Assembly: GCF_018336975.1 (NCBI RefSeq)
Contig: NZ_CP025572.1
Span: 2,397,162-2,461,161 of the forward strand
Direction of reading: 5' to 3'
DNA length: 64,000 nt
Source of the DNA: Marinomonas sp. CT5
Lineage (GTDB): Bacteria > Pseudomonadota > Gammaproteobacteria > Pseudomonadales > Marinomonadaceae
The notes under the pieces were generated by a model. It searched no databases. It was not told the origin of the DNA and was given only the letters and a program-made list of their open reading frames with translations. The position numbers and the translations under genes were made by a program. This document shows, piece after piece, positions 7,524 through 17,170 of this stretch (its first letter is position 1; every line of letters begins with the position of its first letter).

Positions 7524-9098
7524 TTAGACCTCCTCTACATTGTTCGTTGAAGCAGCATTCTTCACAAAGTCTTCTTTAAAGAATTTCATCGCACTTTGTA
7601 CTGGAAATGGAGTCATACCCCCCATCGCACACAATGAGCCATCAACCATAGTTTCACAAAGGTCGGCTAATAACGTCAGATTGCGATCCACGTTTTCACC
7701 GGAACGAATTCGGTCGATAACTTCAACACCACGAGTGGAGCCAATACGACATGGTGTACATTTGCCACATGATTCTGCAACACAAAACTCCATTGAGAAT
7801 CGAGCTTGCTCACTCATATCTACAGTATCATCGAACATGACAACACCACCGTGACCGAGAACCGCTTCTTTTTGACTAAACTCTTCATAGCCCAGCGGCG
7901 TATCCCACTGACTTTCGTGTAAATATGCCCCCAAAGGACCACCGACTTGCACAGCGCGTAAGGGACGACCACTTCGCGTTCCACCGCCAAAATCGAACAT
8001 TAACTCATTAAGTGTTGGACCAAACGCCAATTCCACCAAACCACCAAATTTCACGTTACCAGCTACTTGGAAAGGTAACGTCCCCCGCGAACGACCAACG
8101 CCCACATCAGCATACGCTTTAGCGCCTTTATCCATAATAAATGGGATAGCGGCTAGAGAGAGAACATTATTCACAACTGTTGGCTGACCAAATAAACCGA
8201 CAATCGCAGGTAATGGCGGCTTAGCACGAACAAGACCGCGTTTGCCTTCAAGACTTTCTAATAAAGACGTTTCCTCTCCACATATATATGCACCTGCTCC
8301 CATGCGAACTTCTAGGTCGAAATGCTTGCCACTAGCTAAAATATCCGCTCCCAATAAGTTATTCTCGTAAGCGGTATTAATGGCTTTATTCAGGTTTTCA
8401 ATTGAAAGAGGGTATTCAGATCGGCAGTAGATATAACCTTGCGAGGCGCCAACAGCAAGACCCGCTATAATCATGCCTTCAATTAACATAAATGGGTCGC
8501 ATTCCATGACCAAGCGGTCTGCAAATGTACCTGAATCACCTTCATCCGCATTACATACGATATATTTTTGATTCTTTGGTGATTCCGCATCCAGTACTGT
8601 TTGCCACTTTATTCCGGTGGGGAAAGCGGCGCCACCACGCCCACGCAAACCTGATTCTTTTACGGCATCAACAATACTCTGAGATGATAGCTTAATCGCA
8701 TTTTTTAAGCCGTTAAAACCGTTATGTGCTTTATAATCTTCTAAGGACAATGGGTCAGTAATACCGAGACGAGAAAAGGTAAAGCGCTCTTGTCGTTTTA
8801 AGTAAGGAATTTCTTCAACTAAACCTAAAGCTAAAGGATGGCTGACATCCCCCTTCCAGAACTCAGCAGCGAACAAGGATTCAACATCCCCCTCTTTTAC
8901 TGGACCAAATCCATAGCGGCCTCTTTCAGTTGCGACCTCCAGGAGAGGCTCAATCCAATACAAAGCACGAGTACCATTACGATGGATTTCAACATCAACG
9001 CCCTTTTCTTTTGCATATATTTCAACTAAACGAGCGACACGATCCGCCCCTAATGCTTTAGCGGTCGTATCAGAAGGCACATAAATACGATAAGTCAT
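7524..9098 (-). CDS. fdsB: NAD-dependent formate dehydrogenase beta subunit (NuoF-like)
   Basis: The NAD+-reducing subunit, 524 residues. The N-terminal ~100 residues are a thioredoxin-like domain. The remainder is NuoF-like: LRGRGGAAFPTG near residue 151 for FMN/NAD binding, VCNADEGDSG near 181, GAGAYICGEETSLL near 267, and a [4Fe-4S] cluster from C444, C447, C450 and C490. Electrons pass from the alpha-subunit Fe-S chain to FMN and NAD+. The start codon overlaps the fdsG stop as TAATG, so the two are translationally coupled. Confidence 0.95.
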   Translation of the reverse strand: MTYRIYVPSDTTAKALGADRVARLVEIYAKEKGVDVEIHRNGTRALYWIEPLLEVATERGRYGFGPVKEGDVESLFAAEFWKGDVSHPLALGLVEEIPYLKRQERFTFSRLGITDPLSLEDYKAHNGFNGLKNAIKLSSQSIVDAVKESGLRGRGGAAFPTGIKWQTVLDAESPKNQKYIVCNADEGDSGTFADRLVMECDPFMLIEGMIIAGLAVGASQGYIYCRSEYPLSIENLNKAINTAYENNLLGADILASGKHFDLEVRMGAGAYICGEETSLLESLEGKRGLVRAKPPLPAIVGLFGQPTVVNNVLSLAAIPFIMDKGAKAYADVGVGRSRGTLPFQVAGNVKFGGLVELAFGPTLNELMFDFGGGTRSGRPLRAVQVGGPLGAYLHESQWDTPLGYEEFSQKEAVLGHGGVVMFDDTVDMSEQARFSMEFCVAESCGKCTPCRIGSTRGVEVIDRIRSGENVDRNLTLLADLCETMVDGSLCAMGGMTPFPVQSAMKFFKEDFVKNAASTNNVEEV

Positions 9099-9595
9099 TA
9101 AATAATCTCCACTCGCTCAGTTTTAAGACTATCCACCAATTCGTCAAAGCGCTGTGAATCGACTTGGGCATAAACATCATTTCCAACACGAATAGATGGC
9201 CCGCAACTGCAATTTCCAAGACAGTAAACAGGCTCTAAAGTAATATTATTATCCGCTGTTGTTTGATGATATTGAACACCCAGCACACTTTTCGCATAAG
9301 TTTCCAATGCACGTGCCCCTACAGACTGACAAGCCTCTGCTCGGCAAATTTCAACTACGTGACGTCCGGGTTGTTTGGTACGAAAATGATGATAAAAACT
9401 GATAACGCCATGCACTTCTGCACGACTCAATTTCAATGCGCCTGCAATCATCCCCACCGCCTCTTCAGGGACATATGAAAAACGATCTTGGATAGCATGC
9501 AAAAGTGGCAACAATGCCCCTGGTTTTGACTTAAACTCATCAATGATTGTTTGAGCGATGGAAGGCTCCCAAGTCACGAATCTCGGCGTAGTCAT
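9098..9595 (-). CDS. fdsG: NAD-dependent formate dehydrogenase gamma subunit (NuoE-like)
   Basis: A 165-residue thioredoxin-like [2Fe-2S] subunit. Its cluster ligands are in CRAEACQ and YCLGNCSCGP, the NuoE/FdsG spacing. It is the first gene of fdsGBAD. The ATG at 9595 was chosen over an upstream in-frame start at 9640 because GGAGG lies about 10 nt ahead and family members lack the extra 15 residues. An FNR/Anr-like box lies upstream. No fdsC (FdhD-type sulfurtransferase) lies in this operon, so that factor must be elsewhere. Confidence 0.93.
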   Translation of the reverse strand: MTTPRFVTWEPSIAQTIIDEFKSKPGALLPLLHAIQDRFSYVPEEAVGMIAGALKLSRAEVHGVISFYHHFRTKQPGRHVVEICRAEACQSVGARALETYAKSVLGVQYHQTTADNNITLEPVYCLGNCSCGPSIRVGNDVYAQVDSQRFDELVDSLKTERVEII

Positions 9596-9677
9596 TATTG
9601 TAATTCCTCCTACCACCGCCATATCTATTGAGTAACTCATATCTAGGCGGGAGTGTTACTTTTATTTTTAGTATCTA

Positions 9678-9691
9678 TTGATACGAATCAT
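9678..9691 (-). promoter_or_regulatory. FNR/Anr-like box upstream of fdsG
   Basis: TTGATACGAATCAT matches the FNR half-sites TTGAT-N4-ATCAA at 9 of 10 positions. Its centre is about 90 nt before the fdsG ATG. One-mismatch sites occur by chance in AT-rich DNA, so this is a candidate only. Confidence 0.45.
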
Positions 9692-10066
9692 ACATTAGCA
9701 CTTAAGTTAAAAACCAATAAATTATGATTTCTAGATTAAGACTGTCGCTCATTTACAATCGTAAAAACATCGAAATTTAGGCATATTCTCTTAAGCGATT
9801 TTTGACGTTGGATGGCGCAGGATCGCATATCTGACAACCTCTAACTTATCTTATTACGACATTTTGTAATGTCAGACACCCTACTTTCACCACAAATCAA
9901 ATAAGACAACGATCACTCTATTTATAAGCCCAATTAAGTCACCCTAACCACAGATCAAAACGTCGTTAAAGCAACAGCTGTTGACGCTTGCATGCAATAT
10001 AACAACACACAGCTGGTTTTTAATTACCAGCGCTTCCAAAAAGCAGCACCACAAAAAACAAAGGTA

Positions 10067-10094
10067 GCATTTTTTGCTTTCCCTCAAAAAATGC
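10067..10094 (+). promoter_or_regulatory. Leader hairpin upstream of pntA
   Basis: GCATTTTTTG and CAAAAAATGC form a perfect 10-bp inverted repeat with an 8-nt loop, ending 35 nt before the pntA ATG. It lacks a following T-run. It could be a leader hairpin or an operator. Confidence 0.5.
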
Positions 10095-10129
10095 ACAAAT
10101 AAAAATCTAATAACAATAACGGCATTAAT

Positions 10130-11698
10130 ATGAAGATCGGAATACCAAAAGAGATAGAAGAAGGCGAATTAAGAGTCGCTATAACCCCCTCTGTTGCTTC
10201 AAGAGTGAAGCAACTAGGGTTTGATATCATGATAGAGAGCGGTGCTGGTGCTGCTGCATCATATTCAGATGAAGCCTACAAAGAGGCTGGTGTAGAAGTT
10301 ACTCTGGACACCAAGCAACTATGGCATGAAGCTGATATTTTAGTGAAAGTTCGTCCCCCAGTAGAACACCCAGAACTTGGTTTTTATGGCATTGAACTGT
10401 TGGGAAATAACCAAACCCTAATTAGCCTCATACACCCAGCTCAAAATGCAACCAAACTTCAACAATTGTCTGAACGTGGTACCAATGTGATCGCACTTGA
10501 TGCTGTTCCGCGCATTTCACGAGCTCAAAAAATGGATGTGCTTAGCTCAATGGCGAACATTGCTGGCTATCGGGCAGTAGTCGAAGCAGCTCAGCATTTT
10601 GGACGTTTTTTTACAGGTCAAATCACGGCGGCGGGAAAAGTGCCACCAGCGAAAGTACTGGTTATTGGAGCGGGTGTCGCAGGCTTAGCCGCTATCGGTG
10701 CAGCTAAAAGTATGGGAGCCATTGTTCGTGCGTTCGATACGCGACCCGAAGTAAAAGAACAAGTAGAGAGCATGAATGCTGAATTTTTGCTATTGGACTT
10801 TTCTGATGAAGATGGTAATGGCGAAGGTGGTTATGCCAAAACCATGAGTGCTGAGTTCATCGCCGCTGAAATGACACTGTTTGCAGAACAAGCAAAAGAA
10901 GTCGATATCATTATTACGACGGCATTAATTCCGGGCAAGACAGCTCCAGAACTTATCACGGAAGAAATGGTGCGTTCCATGAAAGCAGGTAGTGTGATTG
11001 TCGATCTTGCCGCCGAAACAGGTGGAAACAGTCGTTTAACTGAAGCAAACAAGGTGGTTAATGTTCATGGCGTTTCTATAATTGGTTACACCAACTTACC
11101 AAGCCGTATGGCCGCCCAATCCAGCCAATTATTTGCCACTAATATTTTGCACTTATTAACTGAGTTATGCCCAGAGAAAAATGGTGAAATTTTCCTAAAC
11201 ATGAAAGACGAAGTGATTCGTGGCGCCACTGTTGTCAAAGACGGAAGCATTACCTGGCCACCACCAGCACCACGCCTTTCTGCTGCACCCAAAACCGATG
11301 TTAGCGAACCGCTACCGACAGAAAAAACACACGCCACTGTGAAAGAGAAAAAATCCAGTACATTTGGCTTTCTAATTCCTGTTTTTATTACAGGCATGAT
11401 ATTGCTCGGATTAGGCTCGGTTGCTCCAGCCGAATTCATGGGCCATTTAACCGTTTTTGTCTTATCTTGTTTTGTTGGATACATGGTAGTTTGGGGTGTT
11501 AGCCACTCTCTTCATACACCATTAATGAGTGTTACAAATGCTATTAGTAGCATTATTGTCATAGGAGCAATAACGCAGGTATCTAGCCAAAGTCCAACCG
11601 TTTCCATTCTCGCCGCTCTGGCGATATTTATTACCAGTATCAATATTGTGGGCGGCTTCGCTGTCACTCATCGCATGCTAAAAATGTTCCGTAAATAG
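10130..11698 (+). CDS. pntA: NAD(P) transhydrogenase subunit alpha
   Basis: The alpha subunit (522 residues) of the proton-translocating transhydrogenase that reduces NADP+ with NADH at the cost of proton-motive force. Residues ~1-380 form the NAD(H)-binding domain, with MKIGIPKE at the start and a Rossmann motif [13 protein letters not shown] near residue 182. The C-terminal ~115 residues carry four membrane segments, so this is the unsplit E. coli-type alpha chain. pntB follows after 10 nt. The Shine-Dalgarno is weak, and a hairpin lies just upstream. Confidence 0.96.
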   Translation: MKIGIPKEIEEGELRVAITPSVASRVKQLGFDIMIESGAGAAASYSDEAYKEAGVEVTLDTKQLWHEADILVKVRPPVEHPELGFYGIELLGNNQTLISLIHPAQNATKLQQLSERGTNVIALDAVPRISRAQKMDVLSSMANIAGYRAVVEAAQHFGRFFTGQITAAGKVPPAKVLVIGAGVAGLAAIGAAKSMGAIVRAFDTRPEVKEQVESMNAEFLLLDFSDEDGNGEGGYAKTMSAEFIAAEMTLFAEQAKEVDIIITTALIPGKTAPELITEEMVRSMKAGSVIVDLAAETGGNSRLTEANKVVNVHGVSIIGYTNLPSRMAAQSSQLFATNILHLLTELCPEKNGEIFLNMKDEVIRGATVVKDGSITWPPPAPRLSAAPKTDVSEPLPTEKTHATVKEKKSSTFGFLIPVFITGMILLGLGSVAPAEFMGHLTVFVLSCFVGYMVVWGVSHSLHTPLMSVTNAISSIIVIGAITQVSSQSPTVSILAALAIFITSINIVGGFAVTHRMLKMFRK

Positions 11699-11708
11699 GA
11701 GAGATACA

Positions 11709-13109
11709 ATGGATCTTGGAGTTATGACAGCCTCCTATATAGGAGCTAGTGCTTTGTTTATCATGGCCTTAGGTGGATTAAGCCATCAAGAAAGCGCTAG
11801 ACGCGGCAACATCTACGGAATGCTCGGAATGGCTCTTGCCATCGCCGTCACCATTACAGGTGCAGTTACCGATAACTATCAACTTTTATTACTGGGTATA
11901 CTACCTGGTAGCCTTATTGGCTGGGTTCTTGCAAAACGCGTTGACATGACACAGATGCCAGAGCTTGTTGCCGTATTACATAGCCTTGTCGGCTTAGCAG
12001 CGGTATTGGTGGGCTTCGCTAATGCTTTTGGACATGGCGCGTATAATTCTCTTGTCGCACAACGTATTCATGATGTCGAAACGGCGTTAGGAATATTCAT
12101 TGGCGCGGTAACCTTTACCGGTTCATTAGTGGCCTATTTGAAACTAAGTGGCAAAGTATCTGGCAAACCTCTTAGACTACCTGCACGTCACTTAATCAAC
12201 TTACTCATATGTATGGTTGAAGTGTATTTAATTGTGCAATTTGCTCAAATAGGTGCTGAAAAAGGCCTGCATTATTTAGTTATTATCACTGTTCTTGCTT
12301 TACTTTTTGGTGCTCACTTAGTTGTAGCGATTGGCGGTGCAGATATGCCTGTCGTAGTTTCTATGCTTAACAGCTATTCAGGTTGGGCCGCAGCGGCTAT
12401 GGGCTTTATGCTAGGCAACGATCTACTGATTGTCATTGGTGCCTTGGTAGGTAGTAGCGGTGCAATTCTAAGCTATATTATGTGTCGTGCCATGAACCGT
12501 AAATTCCTTAATGTTATTTTAGGAGGAATCGGCGGTAACAAGACAACTAAAGTGACATTAGATTCATCTGCCGAAATTCAAGGAAGCATTATTGAGATTC
12601 AGGTAGAAGAAGCAGCTCAAGCTTTAGCGGATGCAAAAGAAGTCATGATCTTACCAGGTTATGGCATGGCCGTTGCTCAAGCTCAGCACACAGTCTATGA
12701 AATTACAAAAAAACTTCGAGACAAAGGGGTCAATGTTCGTTTCGGTATCCACCCAGTTGCTGGCCGTATGCCTGGACATATGAATGTACTCCTAGCAGAG
12801 GCAAAAGTTCCATATGACATTGTCTATGAAATGGATGAAATAAATGACGATTTCAAAAGCATTGATGTATCAATTGTCATTGGTGCTAACGATATTGTTA
12901 ACCCAGCTGCCAATGAAGAACCAGACAGCCCTATTGCAGGAATGCCGGTATTAGAGCCATGGCATGGCAAACAAACTATTGTACTGAAGCGTGGTATGAG
13001 CAAAGGTTATGCGGGGGTCGAAAACCCATTATTCTTCAAAGAGAATACTCGCATGCTATTTGGTGATGCTAAAGAAAGCGTTGAAGCTTTATTGAAACAT
13101 CTTTCTTAG
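11709..13109 (+). CDS. pntB: NAD(P) transhydrogenase subunit beta
   Basis: The beta subunit, 466 residues. The first ~265 residues are a multi-spanning membrane domain of about nine helices forming the proton path. The C-terminal ~180 residues are the NADP(H)-binding domain, with [12 protein letters not shown] near residue 316 and [14 protein letters not shown] near 352, both family signatures. GGAGAG precedes the ATG. It pairs with PntA in the inner membrane and ends at a bidirectional terminator. Confidence 0.96.
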   Translation: MDLGVMTASYIGASALFIMALGGLSHQESARRGNIYGMLGMALAIAVTITGAVTDNYQLLLLGILPGSLIGWVLAKRVDMTQMPELVAVLHSLVGLAAVLVGFANAFGHGAYNSLVAQRIHDVETALGIFIGAVTFTGSLVAYLKLSGKVSGKPLRLPARHLINLLICMVEVYLIVQFAQIGAEKGLHYLVIITVLALLFGAHLVVAIGGADMPVVVSMLNSYSGWAAAAMGFMLGNDLLIVIGALVGSSGAILSYIMCRAMNRKFLNVILGGIGGNKTTKVTLDSSAEIQGSIIEIQVEEAAQALADAKEVMILPGYGMAVAQAQHTVYEITKKLRDKGVNVRFGIHPVAGRMPGHMNVLLAEAKVPYDIVYEMDEINDDFKSIDVSIVIGANDIVNPAANEEPDSPIAGMPVLEPWHGKQTIVLKRGMSKGYAGVENPLFFKENTRMLFGDAKESVEALLKHLS

Positions 13110-13142
13110 TAAACCAAGGCCATTCATTCCTCATTATAAAAA

Positions 13143-13172
13143 AACAGCCCCTAAATATTTAGGGGCTGTTTC
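13143..13172. terminator. Bidirectional terminator between pntB and the PilZ gene
   Basis: AACAGCCCCTAAA and TTTAGGGGCTGTT form a 13-bp stem with a minimal loop, preceded by an A-run and followed by TTTC. It serves two convergent genes. Confidence 0.88.
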
Positions 13173-13177
13173 TGACA

Positions 13178-13900
13178 TTATTTCGTTTTATTTCTTTGAG
13201 CCTCTAAAATAAAGGCCATAAGAGGAATTCCAACTTCTTTCGCTATATCTAAGAAGCGCACCCCAAAGACGTAGAAATACTCTACCCCCATTTTACTCAA
13301 AAAATCATTATCAACCAAACTAGCTTGAACTTGCTCAAGCATCTGTATTTCTTGCGTCCTGATTTCACTGTCTAATTTAAGTATATGGTTATAAGGACCA
13401 ATGGTTACATTACAGACTAAACGCATTGTTTGATTTATCGAACCAAAATCCTCCTTAGAAATAACCTTTGCCCCCCCCATACTTAAATCAACAACTATGC
13501 CAGAGGCTGAATCCGCAATAGGTGCTTGGCCTGAGCCTGGCTCTATATTCGATATCAAACGCGTTTCAACACGAACGGTTTGTCTTACTTCAGAAGTTTC
13601 GACATAACTTGGATACGCTATATGAAGATGTGCAGCTGGCTCCAAATAGCTTTTTGCCACCTTGCTTGAAAAAGCACAGACATGAGTACTTAACATCAAA
13701 CGAATATTGACAAGCTGACTGTCTCTTACAAGGATATTTTTACCATTTATCTTAGGAGTCGATAAAATTAGTGAGCTTCCTGGAATATTACCAAGCACTT
13801 TAACCATGTAACGCCCAGGAGGAGATATGAACTCCAACTGAACCTTTGTACCTATTGGAACATCAAGATCCCCGAGATCTATCTGCATTACTCCAGCCAT
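13178..13900 (-). CDS. PilZ-domain c-di-GMP receptor, YcgR-like layout
   Basis: A 240-residue cytosolic protein in two halves. The N-terminal ~100 residues resemble the YcgR N-terminal (PilZN) beta domain. The C-terminal half is PilZ, with the c-di-GMP-binding RQTVR near residue 107 and DLSMGG near residue 138. Proteins of this layout often act as flagellar brakes or adjust envelope behaviour when c-di-GMP rises, but no target is shown here. Ten nucleotides separate it from pdxB upstream, so it is probably the last gene of epmC-pdxB-pilZ. Confidence 0.85.
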   Translation of the reverse strand: MAGVMQIDLGDLDVPIGTKVQLEFISPPGRYMVKVLGNIPGSSLILSTPKINGKNILVRDSQLVNIRLMLSTHVCAFSSKVAKSYLEPAAHLHIAYPSYVETSEVRQTVRVETRLISNIEPGSGQAPIADSASGIVVDLSMGGAKVISKEDFGSINQTMRLVCNVTIGPYNHILKLDSEIRTQEIQMLEQVQASLVDNDFLSKMGVEYFYVFGVRFLDIAKEVGIPLMAFILEAQRNKTK

Positions 13901-13909
13901 GCATTTACC

Positions 13910-15052
13910 CTAGTCTTTATTTACCAAAAAACCAACCGCGACTAAAAGCGCACTCGCGGCCTCATTTTTAACATCAACTAAACAAGTATTATATTCGTCT
14001 CTTTCTACATAGTTTTTACGCAGCCAGTCAAAAACGTTACTTTCTTTATTCTCTCGATACTTGAAGCGTAAACGCACATCATCTCTCGCAACATCATAAA
14101 TAGACTGGATGCTTCGAGCCAAAACTTCTTCTTGTTGTCCATTACTATTAATTTTTATTGATTTAATCCAGCCATCACTAATGCCACTTTTATGACTCAT
14201 ACTAGAGTCCCCTAATGACAAATAATCGCACAAAGACTGATACACCATCCATGTACCTTTTTCACGACCTTGTTTGCTGTACCCTGCAATATGAGGCGTC
14301 GCAATATCAGCAATAGAAACCAGTTTTTGATTAATGGCCGGCTCACCATCCCACACATCCAATATTAGATGAAGATCTCCATTTAGTTGCCGAGAACGTT
14401 CAAATAGCGCTTTTTCATCAATGACTCCTCCTCGACCAGCCGAAATAATCGTCGTACCAGCAGACAATTGCGCTAACTCTTTAGCCCCAATCATTCCTTG
14501 AGTTGGATAAACGCCTTCACTCGTTAAGGGAGCGTGTAAAGAGATTACTTCACATGAAAGAATATCATTCAGTGTTACAAAATTAGCCGAACGGTCTTCC
14601 CTTTCTCTAAAAGGGTCATAAACACAAACCTGACACCCTAAACTGGCAAAACGGGCATAAACAGTTTTCCCTACATTACCATAACCTATGACGCCAATTT
14701 TTTTATCAAGCCAATTTAGCCCCTTCGTCATATGAAGATGACTTAAAGCACTAAAAACATAATCAGCGACTGCTTCAGCATTACAACCAGGGGCACTACT
14801 GAAGGCAATATTTGTTTTAGTTAAATACTCCAAATCAATATGGTCGACACCAATCGTCGCACTACCGACAAAACGGACCGAACTTCCTTCAAGAAGAGCC
14901 TGATTAACCTTTGTCACCGAACGTACTAAAAGCACATCGGCATCTCTTACTTGCGCATTAGTTAAAGTTCGACCATTAACCAACTCTACGACGCCGAGAT
15001 GCGAGAACAAAGCTTCCGCATTTGGCATATTTTCATCTGCAATAATCTTCAT
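13910..15052 (-). CDS. pdxB: Erythronate-4-phosphate dehydrogenase
   Basis: Second step of the DXP-dependent pyridoxal phosphate pathway: NAD-dependent oxidation of 4-phosphoerythronate. At 380 residues it aligns with E. coli PdxB (378): MKIIADENMP at the start, RSVTKVN near 46, APGCNAEAVADYV near 88, a Rossmann GVIGYGNVG near 121, and the catalytic HIAGYS segment. The C-terminal ~90 residues form the PdxB-specific dimerisation domain. Its start overlaps the end of epmC by 20 nt, so the two are co-translated. Its product PLP is needed by the GcvP, GlyA and AlaA enzymes encoded nearby. Confidence 0.95.
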   Translation of the reverse strand: MKIIADENMPNAEALFSHLGVVELVNGRTLTNAQVRDADVLLVRSVTKVNQALLEGSSVRFVGSATIGVDHIDLEYLTKTNIAFSSAPGCNAEAVADYVFSALSHLHMTKGLNWLDKKIGVIGYGNVGKTVYARFASLGCQVCVYDPFREREDRSANFVTLNDILSCEVISLHAPLTSEGVYPTQGMIGAKELAQLSAGTTIISAGRGGVIDEKALFERSRQLNGDLHLILDVWDGEPAINQKLVSIADIATPHIAGYSKQGREKGTWMVYQSLCDYLSLGDSSMSHKSGISDGWIKSIKINSNGQQEEVLARSIQSIYDVARDDVRLRFKYRENKESNVFDWLRKNYVERDEYNTCLVDVKNEAASALLVAVGFLVNKD

Positions 15053-15572
15053 ACTTCTGCTTTAAAAACTCATTGAATTCTATGCCAGGAAGGCGCTTGG
15101 CTAATAAATACTTAGAAAAGATCTCCGCCCTTTTAGGAAATCCAGTTGAAATATACACCTCAACTTGAGACATAACGGCTTGTTCAAAGTGAGCAGCATC
15201 ATAATCAGGCATTGATAAATTATCGACACTAACTCGAAACGGCAGCCCTGCAACCCAATGAAAAATACACTCCACTGCTTGTGGCTTTACTTCAACTTGC
15301 TCAAATTGCTTTTGCGTTTGAAGATTGCGTGTATCAGATTCATACCAGTAACCATAATCTTCTAGCAACCTTCTTTGCTCACCAGCAATACACCAGTGGC
15401 TCACTTCATGCAGCGCACTCGATGGGTAATCGAAACGAAAATAAATAGTGGCTAAGCCATCAGGAGATTTGGGTAGATAAAGAGGTTCTTCAGCATCACC
15501 AAGCAAGCAAGTGCTATAACTTGAGAAAAAACAATCATTAAAAGCCTCTATAAGCTGCTCTGCATTGACCAA
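15033..15572 (-). CDS. epmC: Elongation factor P hydroxylase EpmC
   Basis: Matches E. coli YfcM/EpmC (182 residues): 179 residues with ALHEVSHWCIAG, in which H55-E56-x2-H59 provides metal ligands, and QFEQVEVKPQA. EpmC hydroxylates the beta-lysylated lysine of EF-P. EpmA and EpmB, which add the lysine, are not in the window. The start is a TTG at 15572, preceded by GGAG 7 nt away. No in-frame ATG gives a better N-terminus. It overlaps pdxB by 20 nt. Confidence 0.9.
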   Translation of the reverse strand: MVNAEQLIEAFNDCFFSSYSTCLLGDAEEPLYLPKSPDGLATIYFRFDYPSSALHEVSHWCIAGEQRRLLEDYGYWYESDTRNLQTQKQFEQVEVKPQAVECIFHWVAGLPFRVSVDNLSMPDYDAAHFEQAVMSQVEVYISTGFPKRAEIFSKYLLAKRLPGIEFNEFLKQKYEDYCR

Positions 15573-15703
15573 CTGTTGACTCCAAAAAATGGAAATTATC
15601 CCATAAGAAGCAAAAATGCGCTACGCAAAGAACAAATCTTCACGTAACGCACCCAATGGTTTGCTTAAAGCTGCTTTACCATAAAAGGCAGAATGGCAGC
15701 CAA

Positions 15704-16804
15704 TTACCCTCTGAAATAACGAGAAGGAACAAAAGGCATTGCTGTTCGTGTTAACGGAATACTTTTACCTCTAACGAGAGCAAAAAGTGACTCCTCAACA
15801 TCTAAGCTCTGCGAAGAGACATAAGCCATCACAATAGGCTGAGAAAGTGTTGGCGAAAAACCACCACTAGTCACAACACCTTTAACATCTCCAGTGCTAT
15901 TAACTATTTCCACACTTTCACGAACGGGTGCACGTCCATCAACTAAAAAGCCAACACGTTTTCTTGCAGGCTTTTCTACAAACTGAGGCAATATCTTTTC
16001 TGCACCTTTAAAGCCAGCTTCACGTTCACCGCCTAACCGACGAACTTTCTGAATAGCCCAATTTAAAGAGGCTTCAACAGGCGTTGTACCGGTATCGATA
16101 TCATGACCATATAAACACAACCCAGCCTCTAAGCGTAATGAATCACGCGCACCAAGGCCAATCCATTCAACTTCATCGTAAGCTAACAAAGCATTAACAA
16201 AAGCTTCAGCATTGTGATTTGGTACAGAAACCTCGTAACCATCTTCCCCTGTATAACCAGAACAACTAACCCAAAGTTCAACACCTTGCCATTCAAATTT
16301 TTGGCTTTGCATGAAAGTCATTGCCAAAACGTCCGGTACCATTCGAGCAAAAACATCACGTGCTTTTGGACCTTGAATAGCCAACAACGACCTATCCTCA
16401 ATGACTTCAACATCGCAACCGACAAGAGAAGACTTTAAATAATCAAAATCTTGATCCTTGCAGCCGGCATTCACTACCATAAAGATTTCATTTCCCCAGT
16501 TAGCAAACATCAAGTCATCTGTAATGCCGCCTTGTTCGGTAGTAAACATTCCATAGCGTTGCATTCCCTCTTCCAACCCTAATACGTCAACAGGTAAGAT
16601 GGTTTCAAGTGCAGTTTTGACATGCTCACCGCGCAATAAAACCTGCCCCATATGAGAAACATCAAACAAACCGACACTTTCACGTGTCCACAAATGTTCT
16701 TTCATTACTCCCAGCGGATACTGAACAGGCATTTCATAGCCAGCAAATTCAACCATTCTAGCGCCAGAAGCAACATGTAGATCACGTAAAGCAGTACGTT
16801 TCAT
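15704..16804 (-). CDS. gcvT: Glycine cleavage T protein (aminomethyltransferase)
   Basis: The T protein, 366 residues, releases ammonia from the aminomethyl-lipoyl arm of GcvH and passes the methylene group to tetrahydrofolate. Family features are EFAGYEMPVQY near residue 20, LFDVSHMGQ near 47, SGYTGEDGYE near 195 and GLGARDSLRLEAGL near 235. The frame extends 34 codons further upstream, but the internal ATG at 16804 gives the standard N-terminus MKRTALRDLH. It is transcribed leftward, divergent from glyA-gcvH-gcvP. A palindrome lies 33 nt before this start. Confidence 0.95.
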   Translation of the reverse strand: MKRTALRDLHVASGARMVEFAGYEMPVQYPLGVMKEHLWTRESVGLFDVSHMGQVLLRGEHVKTALETILPVDVLGLEEGMQRYGMFTTEQGGITDDLMFANWGNEIFMVVNAGCKDQDFDYLKSSLVGCDVEVIEDRSLLAIQGPKARDVFARMVPDVLAMTFMQSQKFEWQGVELWVSCSGYTGEDGYEVSVPNHNAEAFVNALLAYDEVEWIGLGARDSLRLEAGLCLYGHDIDTGTTPVEASLNWAIQKVRRLGGEREAGFKGAEKILPQFVEKPARKRVGFLVDGRAPVRESVEIVNSTGDVKGVVTSGGFSPTLSQPIVMAYVSSQSLDVEESLFALVRGKSIPLTRTAMPFVPSRYFRG

Positions 16805-16836
16805 AACGAAAACCTTATTAAAATAATGAGAACATT

Positions 16837-16852
16837 GTTTCCAATCGGAAAC
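16837..16852. promoter_or_regulatory. GTTTCC-N4-GGAAAC palindrome, gcvT-proximal
   Basis: GTTTCC-AATC-GGAAAC, a 16-bp inverted repeat in the gcvT/glyA divergent region. It shares both arms with the second copy 163 bp away. The regulator is unknown. Confidence 0.55.
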
Positions 16853-16999
16853 AGAGTATCTAAAAGCAGCAGGATTTGACAAGCATTTAGCAGAGATATT
16901 CATCAATATTTGCTACAAAACACCGTAATTATCTAGATAAAACTAACTAATCGGTCAGCTTTTTCAGCAATGAATCTTTCAGATTACTCTTGCTTTGCT

Positions 17000-17015
17000 G
17001 TTTCCAATTGGAAAC
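17000..17015. promoter_or_regulatory. GTTTCC-N4-GGAAAC palindrome, glyA-proximal
   Basis: GTTTCC-AATT-GGAAAC is a perfect 16-bp palindrome about 155 bp before glyA. The partial match TTTCCAATGG also overlaps the glyA start codon at 17165-17174, though this may be chance. Confidence 0.55.
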
Positions 17016-17170
17016 TTTTTGATTATTATAAGCAGACATGACGTAAAACGAACAATGACTGACGCTCTTAGAAAGATGATCTTTTTTCATCACCCTAGAC
17101 TGCCTTAGTGTTATTATACGCAAAGACTTAATGTCTTTAGGCATACATGTTTATATAAGAGGAATTTCCA

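Larger units (their letters stand above)
9596..10129. other. Divergent intergenic region fdsG / pntA
   Basis: About 530 nt without a convincing gene. It holds the FNR-like box, a palindrome GACATT-TTGT-AATGTC (9858-9873), AACAGCTGTT (9973-9982), TTGCATGCAA (9988-9997), a small GCTGGT/ACCAGC hairpin (10012-10031) and the 10-bp hairpin described separately. Promoters for both operons must lie here but could not be fixed by eye. Confidence 0.6.
16805..17170. other. Divergent control region gcvT / glyA
   Basis: A 366-nt region without a convincing gene. Apart from the two palindromes, a glycine riboswitch was looked for on the gcvT leader strand and not recognised. A short minus-strand frame covers part of it but shows no signature. 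Confidence 0.6.

Noticed and set aside
9812..9828. Possible sigma54 promoter TGGCGC-N-CGCAT upstream of pntA
   Set aside because: The GG and GC dinucleotides are 9 rather than 10 nt apart and TTGC is absent, so it does not satisfy the -24/-12 rule.
16805..17170. Glycine riboswitch ahead of gcvT
   Set aside because: The conserved tandem-aptamer core could not be found on the leader strand; two DNA palindromes are present instead.
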